26,916 bases of DNA from UBA12158 sp035562735. GTDB taxonomy: Bacteria > Patescibacteriota > Microgenomatia > UBA12405. Below the pieces are notes generated by a model, which was given only the letters and a program-made list of their open reading frames with translations, had not been told where the DNA came from and searched no databases. Of this stretch, positions 8,090-14,679 are shown one piece after another (the first letter of the stretch is position 1; each line of letters begins with the position of its first letter). Location: assembly GCA_035562735.1 (NCBI GenBank), contig DATMWB010000008.1, positions 1-26,916 of the forward strand. The letters are read 5' to 3'. The position numbers and the translations under genes were made by a program.

Positions 8090-8793
8090 GACAGCTGAAT
8101 TATCAAGAAGTTCGACAATCGATAGTAAAAAATATTAAAAATTATGTTGGGGATAAGAATGTATTTATTGGTATTTCAGGAGGAATTGATTCGGCTGTTA
8201 CTGCCTCACTTTGTGTTAAAGCCTTAGGTCCCAAAAAAGTTTTTGGACTTATGCTGCCCTATGGTCGACAAAGTGATATTAATGATTCAAAACTAGTAAT
8301 CGAATTTTTAAAAATAAAACCTACAGAAATTGATATCAAACCACTTGTTGATAACTTTAATTTTCAAGAAAATAAATTTGTAAATGCCAACATCATGTCC
8401 CGAGTTCGCATGATTCTCCTATATGCTCATGCCAACTTACACAACGGATTGGTTGTTGGCACCACTAATAAATCAGAATTCGAAATTGGCTATTTCACCA
8501 AACACGGTGATGGTGGTTGTGATTTAGAGCCCATTGCCAATCTTTACAAAACTGAGATTTTTGAATTTGCCAAATTTTTAAAAATCCCCGACTCAATAAT
8601 CAATAAAAAACCCAGTGCCGGTCTTTGGGATGGGCAAAGCGATGAGGGAGAACTAGGTTTTTCCTATCAAGAACTCGACAACTTTTTGCAAGGTAGAAAA
8701 ACTAAAAATTTAAAACTCAAAAAAAAGATAAAAACATTAATAATTAATTCCGAACACAAGCGGTACTTACCCCCAATAATCTCCATAAAATAA
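8086..8793 (+). CDS. nadE: NH3-dependent NAD+ synthetase
   Basis: This 235-residue protein has the ATP-pyrophosphatase loop GISGGIDSAVTAS (SGGIDS at 31-36), the GTTNKSEFEIGYFTKHGDGGCDLEPIANLYKTE block and KPSAGLWDGQSDEGELG, all diagnostic for NAD synthetase. It adenylates nicotinic acid adenine dinucleotide and amidates it with ammonia to give NAD+. There is no glutaminase domain, so free ammonia is the expected nitrogen source. It is slightly shorter than the usual 245-275 residues. The start overlaps the HD gene stop by 4 nt (ATGA) and its own stop abuts the next ATG, so the three genes are almost surely one transcript. Confidence 0.95.
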   Translation: MRQLNYQEVRQSIVKNIKNYVGDKNVFIGISGGIDSAVTASLCVKALGPKKVFGLMLPYGRQSDINDSKLVIEFLKIKPTEIDIKPLVDNFNFQENKFVNANIMSRVRMILLYAHANLHNGLVVGTTNKSEFEIGYFTKHGDGGCDLEPIANLYKTEIFEFAKFLKIPDSIINKKPSAGLWDGQSDEGELGFSYQELDNFLQGRKTKNLKLKKKIKTLIINSEHKRYLPPIISIK

Positions 8794-9306
8794 ATGAAGA
8801 TAAACCATCAATTTGGTCTTGTTATTGGTCGTTTTCAACCACCCTGTCTTCACCACTTTGGTTTTTTAGATCAAGTTATAAATTCGGGAATAAAAAAATT
8901 ATTAATCGGTGTTGGTCAGTCACCAGTTTTTGATAGTCGGAATTTTTTGACCGCCTCTGAAGTTCAATCTCTTTTAATACCAAATTTAGACAAGCTAAAC
9001 ATTCCCTATAAAATTGTTTCAATTCCAGATATCAACGACCCACCTTTTTATGCTACTCATGTCAAAAGTTTTTTTCCAGAAATAGAAGAAGCAAATACCT
9101 GTCTTTTTACTGAAAATACCTACACTTCGGAATGTTTTGTAAACTATGGTCACAATTTTAAGGTTATAATTCCCAAGATTTTAGACAATCGTGCTACCAA
9201 TGTTCGTCAAATAATGCTTGAAGGAAAACCTGAATGGAAGGACTTAGTTCCCGATAATGTTTTTGAGTACCTCACAAAAAATAATAAAAAACCCTTAACC
9301 CTGTAA
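8794..9306 (+). CDS. Archaeal-type NMN/NaMN adenylyltransferase (NadM-like) with altered HxGH motif
   Basis: A 170-residue nucleotidyltransferase of the cytidylyltransferase-like fold. The N-terminus GLVIGRFQPPCLHHFGFLD aligns with GR(M/F)QPFHxGHL of archaeal NadM enzymes. SIPDINDPPFYATHVKSFFP aligns with the IPxxDI...W..H segment, and NVRQIMLEGKPEWKDLVPDNV aligns with the C-terminal xIRxxML..xW..LVPxxV motif. It would join ATP to nicotinate (or nicotinamide) mononucleotide, the step just before NadE, in agreement with the operon. The catalytic HxGH reads C-L-H-H here (residues 18-21), so the first His and the Gly are changed. Activity may be altered or the substrate may differ. The ATG directly follows the nadE stop. 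Confidence 0.75.
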   Translation: MKINHQFGLVIGRFQPPCLHHFGFLDQVINSGIKKLLIGVGQSPVFDSRNFLTASEVQSLLIPNLDKLNIPYKIVSIPDINDPPFYATHVKSFFPEIEEANTCLFTENTYTSECFVNYGHNFKVIIPKILDNRATNVRQIMLEGKPEWKDLVPDNVFEYLTKNNKKPLTL

Positions 9307-9315
9307 AATATAATC

Positions 9316-9987
9316 ATGAAACAAAAAGATATTTTTCAACTTCATCAAAAAGCTGAAAAATTACGAGAGCAAGATAAGTTGTTGGATGCCTTAAAACTTT
9401 ATGAAGAAGTAATTGTTGGTTATCAAAATGAAAAAAATTATTCCGGTCTTGTCGAAGCCCTTGGTGGTCGCTGTCTTACTTATAAGCATTTATTTTTGTT
9501 ATCAGATGATTTTTGCTTTAAAAAACTCGCCTATTATTCAGCCTTATCATCTTTAGAAATCGCCCAAAATTATAATCTAAAAGACAAAATATATCGCTCA
9601 TATTTTCGCCTTGGTGAAATGGAAATCTTACAAAAAAATTACAAAAAAGCCATTGAATACTACAAGAAGTCTTTAGATCTTTACCCCCAAGAAGAATCAG
9701 AAAAAGGGGATTTTCAATATCATTTAGGTGAGGCCCAGTGTCTTAAGGGTGACACTAAAAATGGTCTGGCAAACTTATCATCAGGGCTAACAAAAATTAG
9801 ACAGTATCGTGATTCTACCGATTCCTTTCTGATAAATGTCTGGGAATCTGGTTGTTTGATGAAACTGTATCTTTTCACCAAAGACAAAAATTATTTAGAA
9901 GATGCCCAAAAAATTATCGACTCCGACCCACGTCTAATTATCCGCAAACGCCAAATCTCGGAGTTGCGGAAGGCATGCGGTTTTTGA
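9316..9987 (+). CDS. Tetratricopeptide-repeat protein
   Basis: This 223-residue soluble protein is made almost wholly of TPR-like helix pairs. The clearest repeats are AEKLREQDKLLDALKLYEEVI, the YFRLGEMEILQKNYKKAIEYYKKSLDLYP unit (about residues 95-123) and YHLGEAQCLKGDTKNGLANLSSGL. TPR proteins act as protein-binding scaffolds; the partner is unknown. It follows the NadM-like gene by 9 nt; TAAAAT at 9304-9309 could give a leaderless start. Its last 54 nt overlap the end of the convergent gmk gene. Confidence 0.75.
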   Translation: MKQKDIFQLHQKAEKLREQDKLLDALKLYEEVIVGYQNEKNYSGLVEALGGRCLTYKHLFLLSDDFCFKKLAYYSALSSLEIAQNYNLKDKIYRSYFRLGEMEILQKNYKKAIEYYKKSLDLYPQEESEKGDFQYHLGEAQCLKGDTKNGLANLSSGLTKIRQYRDSTDSFLINVWESGCLMKLYLFTKDKNYLEDAQKIIDSDPRLIIRKRQISELRKACGF

Positions 9988-10593
9988 TTCTCTGTCAATA
10001 AATTCCAAAATTTGATCCACAGTTTCATCCATTTTTCCTGTTTCATTCATTATCATAACGTCAAAATTATGTTGCTGTTCGTTCCATGTTTTCCAATCAA
10101 ATTTTAATCTTTTGACCCTTTTTTCTTTACTTTCATCAGATTTTCTTTCGTTTATTCTTCTCCACAGCTCTCTGATTGTGGGTACTCCCAAATAAATTGT
10201 TCGGGTCAAGGGGACCAAGTTTTCACATCCCTTGTTAGTCAGATATTCTCTTATCCCAGCAGCTCTATCAGGGTCAATTCTCCAAATTACTTTCTCCCCA
10301 CTAAAAACTTCTTCCAAATCACCTCTAGCAGTACCCTTTATTACCCCGGGTGTTTTATTGTATTCAATAAATTCTCCATTTTGAATCATTTCGTCAAATT
10401 TTTCTTCAGAAACAAAGTGATAATGAACTCCATCAATCTCATTTGGCCTTGGTCCTCTGTCGGCACAATAAGTTATTACTCTTTTTAGAGTTGGTTGCCT
10501 TTCAATAGTACTTTGCATCACTACATCTTTTCCCACTCCCGAAGATCCCGATAACACAATCAATAATCCATTATTTTCAATATGTTCTACCAT
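9934..10593 (-). CDS. gmk: Guanylate kinase (divergent)
   Basis: This 219-residue P-loop kinase would convert GMP to GDP. The GSSGVGKD P-loop (about residues 16-23) is followed by TYCADRGPRPNEIDGVHYHFVS, a diverged form of the TTRxPRxGExxGxDYxFV GMP-binding block. GEFIEYNKTPGVIKGTARG equals the GxFxExxxxxxxxYGT block, with the Tyr replaced, and GEKVIWRIDPDRAAGIRE equals the GxxxilxIdxqGaxxir block. The RINERKSDE segment is the lid. Divergence in the GMP site leaves a related nucleotide kinase possible. The last about 17 residues are encoded opposite the end of the TPR gene and have no family counterpart. TATAAT lies 5 nt before the ATG. Confidence 0.8.
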   Translation of the reverse strand: MVEHIENNGLLIVLSGSSGVGKDVVMQSTIERQPTLKRVITYCADRGPRPNEIDGVHYHFVSEEKFDEMIQNGEFIEYNKTPGVIKGTARGDLEEVFSGEKVIWRIDPDRAAGIREYLTNKGCENLVPLTRTIYLGVPTIRELWRRINERKSDESKEKRVKRLKFDWKTWNEQQHNFDVMIMNETGKMDETVDQILEFIDRESKTACLPQLRDLAFADN

Positions 10594-10598
10594 GTCCG

Positions 10599-10604
10599 AT
10601 TATA
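10599..10604 (-). promoter_or_regulatory. -10 box of gmk, leaderless spacing
   Basis: A perfect TATAAT on the minus strand is separated from the gmk ATG by 5 nt (CGGAC), so transcription should begin at the start codon. No Shine-Dalgarno is present. Confidence 0.6.
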
Positions 10605-10679
10605 AACTGTAACTTTGTATTTTTCTATACAGAATTTACAGATTAAAAAATTAGATACAAAATATTAAATTAATCACGG

Positions 10680-10685
10680 TATAAT
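10680..10685 (+). promoter_or_regulatory. -10 box of ychF, leaderless spacing
   Basis: A perfect TATAAT lies 7 nt before the ychF ATG, with no Shine-Dalgarno and no clear -35. It is divergent from the gmk promoter about 75 bp away. Confidence 0.6.
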
Positions 10686-10692
10686 CCACATT

Positions 10693-11754
10693 ATGAAATT
10701 AAGTATTGGCATTGTTGGACTTCCAAATGTTGGCAAATCAACTTTATTCAACGCTCTTCTTGGTCGCCAGGTTGCCGATGCTAGCAATTATCCGTTCTGC
10801 ACTATTGACCCTAACGTTGGGGTTGTTGAAGTCCCTGATGAAAAACTAAAAGTCCTTGCTGATATCGTAAAAACCACCAAAATAGTTCCTGCCATTGTCG
10901 AGTTTGTTGACATAGCTGGTTTAGTCAAAGGTGCTTCTACCGGTGAGGGATTAGGAAATAAATTTTTGACAAATATTCGCGACTGCGATGCCATTATGCA
11001 CGTAGTTCGAAATTTTTCAGATGCCAACATTGTAAAAGAAGGTAGTGTTGATCCTCAGGGTGACTTTGAAGTAATTTGTGCCGAATTAATTATCAAAGAC
11101 TTGGACAGCATCGACAAATATCTTGATAGCAATAAAAATAATGCCGCCGAATTAAAAAGCAAAAAATTTGCTTTGGGAAAAAAACTAAAAGAATCCTTAG
11201 AACAGGGTAAATTGGCCGTTAATCTAAATTTAGATGAAGATGAAAAAATTCTATTAAAAGAATTTTTTCTACTCACCGCCAAGCCATATTTTATTGTTGC
11301 CAATGTCGATGAATCCACTTATGCCAATGTCAATAATTTTAAAACCACTCTTGAAAATGTAATCCCAGTTTGTGCCAAAACTGAGTTTGAGCTATCTGAA
11401 CTTTCCCCTGAAGATAAAAAGAATTATTTAAAAGAACTAGGAGTTGAGAAATCAGGTCTCGAACGGGTAATTCAAAAGGCCTATGAAACCCTCGGTCTCC
11501 AGTCCTTTTATACCGCTGGCATCAAAGAGGCACGAGCGTGGACCATCAAGCAAGGAGCCACTGCCCCTGAGGCTGCAGGTGCCATTCATACTGATTTTCA
11601 GCATGGTTTTATCATGGCTGAAATTGTTTCTTACGATGATTTCGTAGAAAACCAAGGTTGGGAAGGAGCTAAAACCAAAGGTCTACTCCGTCATGAGGGT
11701 AAAACTTACATCATGCATCCCGACGATATCGTTGAATTTAGATTTAATGTCTAA
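10693..11754 (+). CDS. ychF: Ribosome-binding ATPase YchF/Obg-like
   Basis: This 353-residue protein is a full-length YchF, a universally conserved P-loop NTPase of the Obg family that prefers ATP and associates with ribosomes and stress responses. The G1 loop is GLPNVGKST (about residues 8-16), and SNYPFCTIDPNVGVV (G2) and FVDIAGLVKGASTGEGLGNKFL (G3) follow. The ANVDE segment stands at the G4 position, where YchF has NxxE in place of the GTPase NKxD. A helical coiled-coil part (about 130-200) and the C-terminal TGS domain (QSFYTAGIKEARAWTI ... GFIMAEIVSYDDF ... YIMHPDDIVEFRFNV) complete it. It leads an operon with two tiny Cys-rich genes, miaA and perM. Confidence 0.97.
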   Translation: MKLSIGIVGLPNVGKSTLFNALLGRQVADASNYPFCTIDPNVGVVEVPDEKLKVLADIVKTTKIVPAIVEFVDIAGLVKGASTGEGLGNKFLTNIRDCDAIMHVVRNFSDANIVKEGSVDPQGDFEVICAELIIKDLDSIDKYLDSNKNNAAELKSKKFALGKKLKESLEQGKLAVNLNLDEDEKILLKEFFLLTAKPYFIVANVDESTYANVNNFKTTLENVIPVCAKTEFELSELSPEDKKNYLKELGVEKSGLERVIQKAYETLGLQSFYTAGIKEARAWTIKQGATAPEAAGAIHTDFQHGFIMAEIVSYDDFVENQGWEGAKTKGLLRHEGKTYIMHPDDIVEFRFNV

Positions 11755-11756
11755 AG

Positions 11757-11972
11757 ATGCCTGTATATATTGGTGAAAATTACAAAGAATATACGCCCGC
11801 AGAGATGATAAATTCCGAAAAATCCTCTTGTTCAAATCCACCCCCATTAAAAAACATTGCTACCCTAGGATTAAAAGGTAGGTGGTTTGTACTTGATGTT
11901 GAATGTTCAAAAAGACGGTCATGTCCAACAGTTGCTGGCGACTGTCCTTTTAAAAGACACCATGCAATCTAA
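11757..11972 (+). CDS. Small Cys-rich protein of unknown function (A)
   Basis: 71 residues, not recognised. The start is 2 nt after the ychF stop. Cysteines are at 25, 50, 56 and 63; the last three sit in VECSKRRSCPTVAGDCPFKR, a spacing that could bind a metal or form disulfides. The central GLKGRWFVLDVECSK looks like a beta segment. There is no signal peptide or membrane helix. The next gene codes for a similar-sized protein with a comparable Cys cluster at its C-terminus, so the pair may be diverged duplicates. Its place between ychF and miaA suggests a translation- or RNA-linked role, as inference only. Confidence 0.6.
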   Translation: MPVYIGENYKEYTPAEMINSEKSSCSNPPPLKNIATLGLKGRWFVLDVECSKRRSCPTVAGDCPFKRHHAI

Positions 11973-11981
11973 AAAATAATT

Positions 11982-12185
11982 ATGACAACCGTTTTTATTG
12001 AAACCACAATTAAACCCTCTCATCTACCAGTCGAAGATCAACCTGCCTGCACAGAGCCTGTCATTGTCCCCGTTATAACTTACCGAAAATCACCCCAGTC
12101 AAACGAAGAAATTCTTACAGTAAAATGTAAACAGACCTCCTGTCCATTAAAATGTAGATATAAAAATCTTGTAAATCTTGATTAA
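11982..12185 (+). CDS. Small Cys-rich protein of unknown function (B)
   Basis: 67 residues, not recognised, 9 nt after the previous small gene and overlapping the miaA TTG start by 8 nt. Cysteines are at 23, 49, 54 and 58; the C-terminal ILTVKCKQTSCPLKCRYKN resembles the VLDVECSKRRSCP...C of its neighbour (strand, Cys, basic turn, Cys-Pro, Cys). The N-terminal half is Pro/Thr/Val rich. It is probably a small metal-binding or redox-active protein; the function is unknown. Confidence 0.6.
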   Translation: MTTVFIETTIKPSHLPVEDQPACTEPVIVPVITYRKSPQSNEEILTVKCKQTSCPLKCRYKNLVNLD

Positions 12186-13146
12186 AAAAATTCTTATTAT
12201 CTCAGGTCCTACTGCCACCGGTAAAACCGATTTGGCAATTGAATTGGCCAAAAAATATAATGGTGTTCTAATTTCCGCCGATTCTCGTCAAATTTATCAG
12301 GGTATGGATATTGGAACAGGCAAAGATCATCCCAAAGATCTTTCCATAAACTTAATTGATTTAATTCCTCCTTCGGAAAGTTTTTCGGTGGCACAATATC
12401 AAAAAATGGCTTTAAAAAAAATTACTGAAATTCACTCAAAAAACAAATTACCCATAATTGTCGGCGGTACTGGCCAATATATTGATAGTATTATTAATCA
12501 AGATAAATCAACATATTTTATTAAGCCAAACAATATATTACGATTTTTTTTAAACAAGTTATCCACCCCAACTCTTCAAAAAATTTTTCAAATTTTGGAC
12601 AAAAAAACTTTTGAGTCACTCAATAATTCAGAACAACACAACCCACATCGTCTTATCCGTAAAATCGAAATAAGATTGCTTCGTCGTTTCACTCCTCGCA
12701 ATGACGTCATTGCGAACAATAAATCGTCCGTCATTGCGAACAATAAATCGTCCGTCATTGCGAGCGAAGCGTGGCAATCCAGTTTTAACATTCTCCATCT
12801 TTCCCTCACCGCCCCCACATCTTTTTTATATCCCCGTGTTGATGCTCGTGTCCAAAAACGGCTTGAAATGGGCCTTTTGGGTGAAATAAAAAATATATTA
12901 AAAAAATATTCTTGGTCCGTTCCAGGTTTAAATACTTTAGCCTACAAAGAATTCAAAGAGTATTTTTTGAATAAAAAATCTTTGGACAGTTGTATTGAAA
13001 AATGGCGTTTTGGTGAACATGCTTATGTCCGTCGTCAAATTACTTGGTTTAAGAAACAAAAAAACATAGTTTTTATCGATATTTCCGATTCAAAGTGTAT
13101 GAGCCACACTTTATTGACAGTCAAAAAATGGTACAATTTGTCATGA
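12178..13146 (+). CDS. miaA: tRNA dimethylallyltransferase with an in-frame repeat insertion
   Basis: This 322-residue protein adds a dimethylallyl group to A37 of tRNAs reading UNN codons. The P-loop GPTATGKT (residues 10-17), SADSRQIYQGMDIGTGK (33-49), VGGTGQYIDSII (95-106), NPHRLIRKIEI (155-165) and the C-terminal RRQITWFKKQ (285-294) identify it. The start is the TTG at 12178, since the P-loop begins ten residues later and no ATG is nearby. Residues about 166-201 come from a palindromic repeat cassette and include VIANNKSS twice. They lie after the conserved RLIRKIEI segment, near the variable region, and the frame continues into the conserved VQKRLEMGLLGEI helix, so the enzyme may remain active. 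It sits in the ychF operon and overlaps perM by ATGA. Confidence 0.93.
   Translation: MIKKILIISGPTATGKTDLAIELAKKYNGVLISADSRQIYQGMDIGTGKDHPKDLSINLIDLIPPSESFSVAQYQKMALKKITEIHSKNKLPIIVGGTGQYIDSIINQDKSTYFIKPNNILRFFLNKLSTPTLQKIFQILDKKTFESLNNSEQHNPHRLIRKIEIRLLRRFTPRNDVIANNKSSVIANNKSSVIASEAWQSSFNILHLSLTAPTSFLYPRVDARVQKRLEMGLLGEIKNILKKYSWSVPGLNTLAYKEFKEYFLNKKSLDSCIEKWRFGEHAYVRRQITWFKKQKNIVFIDISDSKCMSHTLLTVKKWYNLS
12674..12780. repeat. Palindromic repeat cassette inside miaA, GTCATTGCGAG family, copies 2 to 5
   Basis: It starts with a 32-bp element in reverse orientation (12674-12705, GATTGCTTCG... to ...TCGCAATGAC). Two identical 24-bp tandem units follow (12706-12729 and 12730-12753, each starting GTCATTGCGAACAAT). 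A forward element closes it (12754-12780, GTCATTGCGAGCGAAGC ... GGCAATCC). The 24-bp unit is a multiple of three, so the tandem repeat adds eight residues (VIANNKSS) per copy without breaking miaA. Confidence 0.85.
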
Positions 13147-14108
13147 AACCTCAAAAAATAGAAATTTCATACAAGACAATCATCTTCGCTGTTGTCTTTT
13201 TGATATCCCTTTTTGTAATTTGGCAGCTTCGAGGCCTAATTCTTCTGGTCTATCTTTGTTACATCTTTATGGAAGGGTTGAATCCAGCAGTCAATTGGAT
13301 TCAAAAATTTAAGGTGCCCAGATTCATGGCCATTTTGATAGTTTATGCCGTAATTATCACTGCTATTTCATTTTCTGTTGCTGGAATTATTCCTGCTTTT
13401 GTAGAACAATCCACAAATTTAATTGCTAATTTACCCAATGCTATAGAAAATTTTAGTCTTTGGGGTCTAAATTCCGGAGACTTTTCTTCTCAACTAAAAC
13501 TATTAGAAAATCTTCCCAGTAATATAGCCACAACTGCTCTTTCAATATTTTCAAACCTTCTATCGATATTTGTGTTTTTTGTTATCACTTTTTATTTACT
13601 TCTTGAAAGAGACAATTTTGATGAATATCTAAAAAATATTTTTGGAAAAAGAAGTCCAAAAGCAATCGAAGTTGTCAATGAACTAGAAAAAAGATTGGGT
13701 ACATGGGTTAGCGCCGAATTAATGCTCATGTTGATTGTGGGTATTCTTTCCTATGTTGGTTATCTGATAATCGGTGTAAATTATGCATTACCATTGGCTA
13801 TAATCGCTGGTCTCTTTGAAGTTGTTCCCAATATTGGACCTACGGTGACGGCAATTTTAGCTGGACTCTTCGGCTTGACTATTTCGCCAGTGATTGGTGT
13901 GTTGGGTGTTACCTGGGGAATAATTGTTCAACAATTAGAAAACAATTTCATAGTTCCCAAAATTATGAAAGAAACAGTCGGAATCAATCCTCTCATAACC
14001 ATTCTCCTTATTGCCGCTGGAGCTCAGTTGGGAGGTATTGTTGGTGCCGTTATCGCTGTGCCACTTTATCTAACCGCTGATACCATCTACAAAACTCTGA
14101 CCAAATAA
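13143..14108 (+). CDS. AI-2E/PerM family membrane transporter
   Basis: About 321 residues with the PerM family layout. Two N-terminal membrane helices follow a short cytoplasmic start (KTIIFAVVFLISLFVIW, then the IFMEGLNPAVNWIQ amphipathic segment and MAILIVYAVIITAISF). A long extracytoplasmic helical part leads to LSIFVFFVITFYLLLERD, and the conserved C-terminal helices include GLFEVVPNIGPTVTAILAGL and GNxxVPKIM-like ENNFIVPKIMKETVGINPLITILLIAAGAQLGG. Family members have been tied to autoinducer-2 export, proton/sodium exchange or permease functions; the substrate here is unknown. The ATG at 13143 overlaps the miaA stop (ATGA) and is preferred to earlier in-frame starts inside miaA. Confidence 0.88.
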   Translation: MKPQKIEISYKTIIFAVVFLISLFVIWQLRGLILLVYLCYIFMEGLNPAVNWIQKFKVPRFMAILIVYAVIITAISFSVAGIIPAFVEQSTNLIANLPNAIENFSLWGLNSGDFSSQLKLLENLPSNIATTALSIFSNLLSIFVFFVITFYLLLERDNFDEYLKNIFGKRSPKAIEVVNELEKRLGTWVSAELMLMLIVGILSYVGYLIIGVNYALPLAIIAGLFEVVPNIGPTVTAILAGLFGLTISPVIGVLGVTWGIIVQQLENNFIVPKIMKETVGINPLITILLIAAGAQLGGIVGAVIAVPLYLTADTIYKTLTK

Positions 14109-14114
14109 AAAAAT

Positions 14115-14416
14115 ACTTCAAAGAGGTTGTTAAGCCGGATTCTGTTTAAGAGCTATCTATCTATTCTCTCTACCTGAGACTTTTAAAAGCCAAATCAAAC
14201 GTCTCTCTTTGAGATTTCCACAGGAAGGATGCTCGTTTCACTTCGACTCGCCGTATCTCCTTGCGGAGACGGTTTGTGTATTCGTCACTGTAGCATTGCC
14301 TGAAGCTTACGCCCCACCTTACATTTTCAGGTTCCTTGCTTTTTGTGGTCCGGACTTTCCTCCCCTCAGATTGCGTTAGCTTTCGTCAGGGTAAGCCCTT
14401 CAACCTCTTTGAAGTA
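14115..14416 (-). ncRNA. rnpB: RNase P RNA (class A-like)
   Basis: The minus strand carries the universal RNase P RNA signatures: GAGGAAAGTCCGGAC near the 5' end, a GGGGCGTAAGC/AATGCTACAGTGACG region in the middle and ACAGAATCCGGCTTA near the 3' end. This RNA is the catalytic part of the enzyme that trims 5' leaders from pre-tRNAs. The outer helix P1 is a perfect 16-bp pairing of 14401-14416 with 14114-14129, followed on the minus strand by a run of seven Ts (14107-14113) that reaches into the stop region of the convergent perM gene. TAAAAT at 14421-14426 is placed for a start near 14415. The exact ends are inferred from P1. Confidence 0.97.
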
Positions 14417-14420
14417 CCCT

Positions 14421-14426
14421 ATTTTA
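14421..14426 (-). promoter_or_regulatory. -10 box of rnpB
   Basis: TAAAAT on the minus strand ends 4 nt before the first base of P1. The -35 region would lie in the loop of the upstream terminator hairpin (14431-14464), so terminator and promoter are interleaved; no good -35 match is seen. Confidence 0.45.
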
Positions 14427-14430
14427 CCAA

Positions 14431-14464
14431 AAAATCCCCCCTGAGTTTATCGAAGGGGGATTTT
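14431..14464 (-). terminator. Intrinsic terminator after the 57-aa gene
   Basis: A 10-bp stem (AAAATCCCCC with GGGGGATTTT), a 14-nt loop and a T6 tract on the minus strand form a strong terminator 10 nt beyond the stop of the 57-aa gene. The loop and adjoining bases read CTGAG...TCGAAG, a motif that may also belong to a dispersed repeat. Confidence 0.85.
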
Positions 14465-14473
14465 TATTTACTT

Positions 14474-14647
14474 CTACAATAAGGCCGCATCAGCTGCGGA
14501 TAATATTTTGAACATTTTGACACCAGTTTCTGGGTCAATAGCTTCAGCTGCGGGTCTACCGTTTTTCAAGATGACTTTCTTTACTTTAGAAACGTCAACC
14601 TCAACGGACTTTCTTGATTTTACAGAATAAAATTTAATAACTGCCAT
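14474..14647 (-). CDS. 57-aa protein related to DUF5679 but without its cysteines
   Basis: The start ATG at 14647 is preceded by AAGGAGGTG, a very strong Shine-Dalgarno. The protein begins MAVIKFYSVKSRKSVEV and continues with KVILKNGRPAAEA, then DPETGVKMFKIL. This lines up with the small zinc-ribbon family DUF5679 (YCxKCRxKxEx ... xTxKNGRPAxxGxCPxCGTKMFRI), but the four ligand cysteines are replaced by Ser, Ser, Asp and Thr. It must fold without that zinc site. Function unknown; a small nucleic-acid or ribosome-associated protein is a guess. It follows the 41-aa membrane protein gene and precedes rnpB. The family match is from memory of the pattern, not from a search. Confidence 0.8.
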   Translation of the reverse strand: MAVIKFYSVKSRKSVEVDVSKVKKVILKNGRPAAEAIDPETGVKMFKILSAADAALL

Positions 14648-14679
14648 TACTTTTCACCTCCTTGTAAATTAAAGCTAAC

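Noticed and set aside
12706..12753. Two 24-bp direct repeats as the start of a CRISPR array.
   Set aside because: The units are adjacent with no spacer, lie in frame within miaA, and match a palindromic repeat also found at 5444-5480; no cas gene is present.
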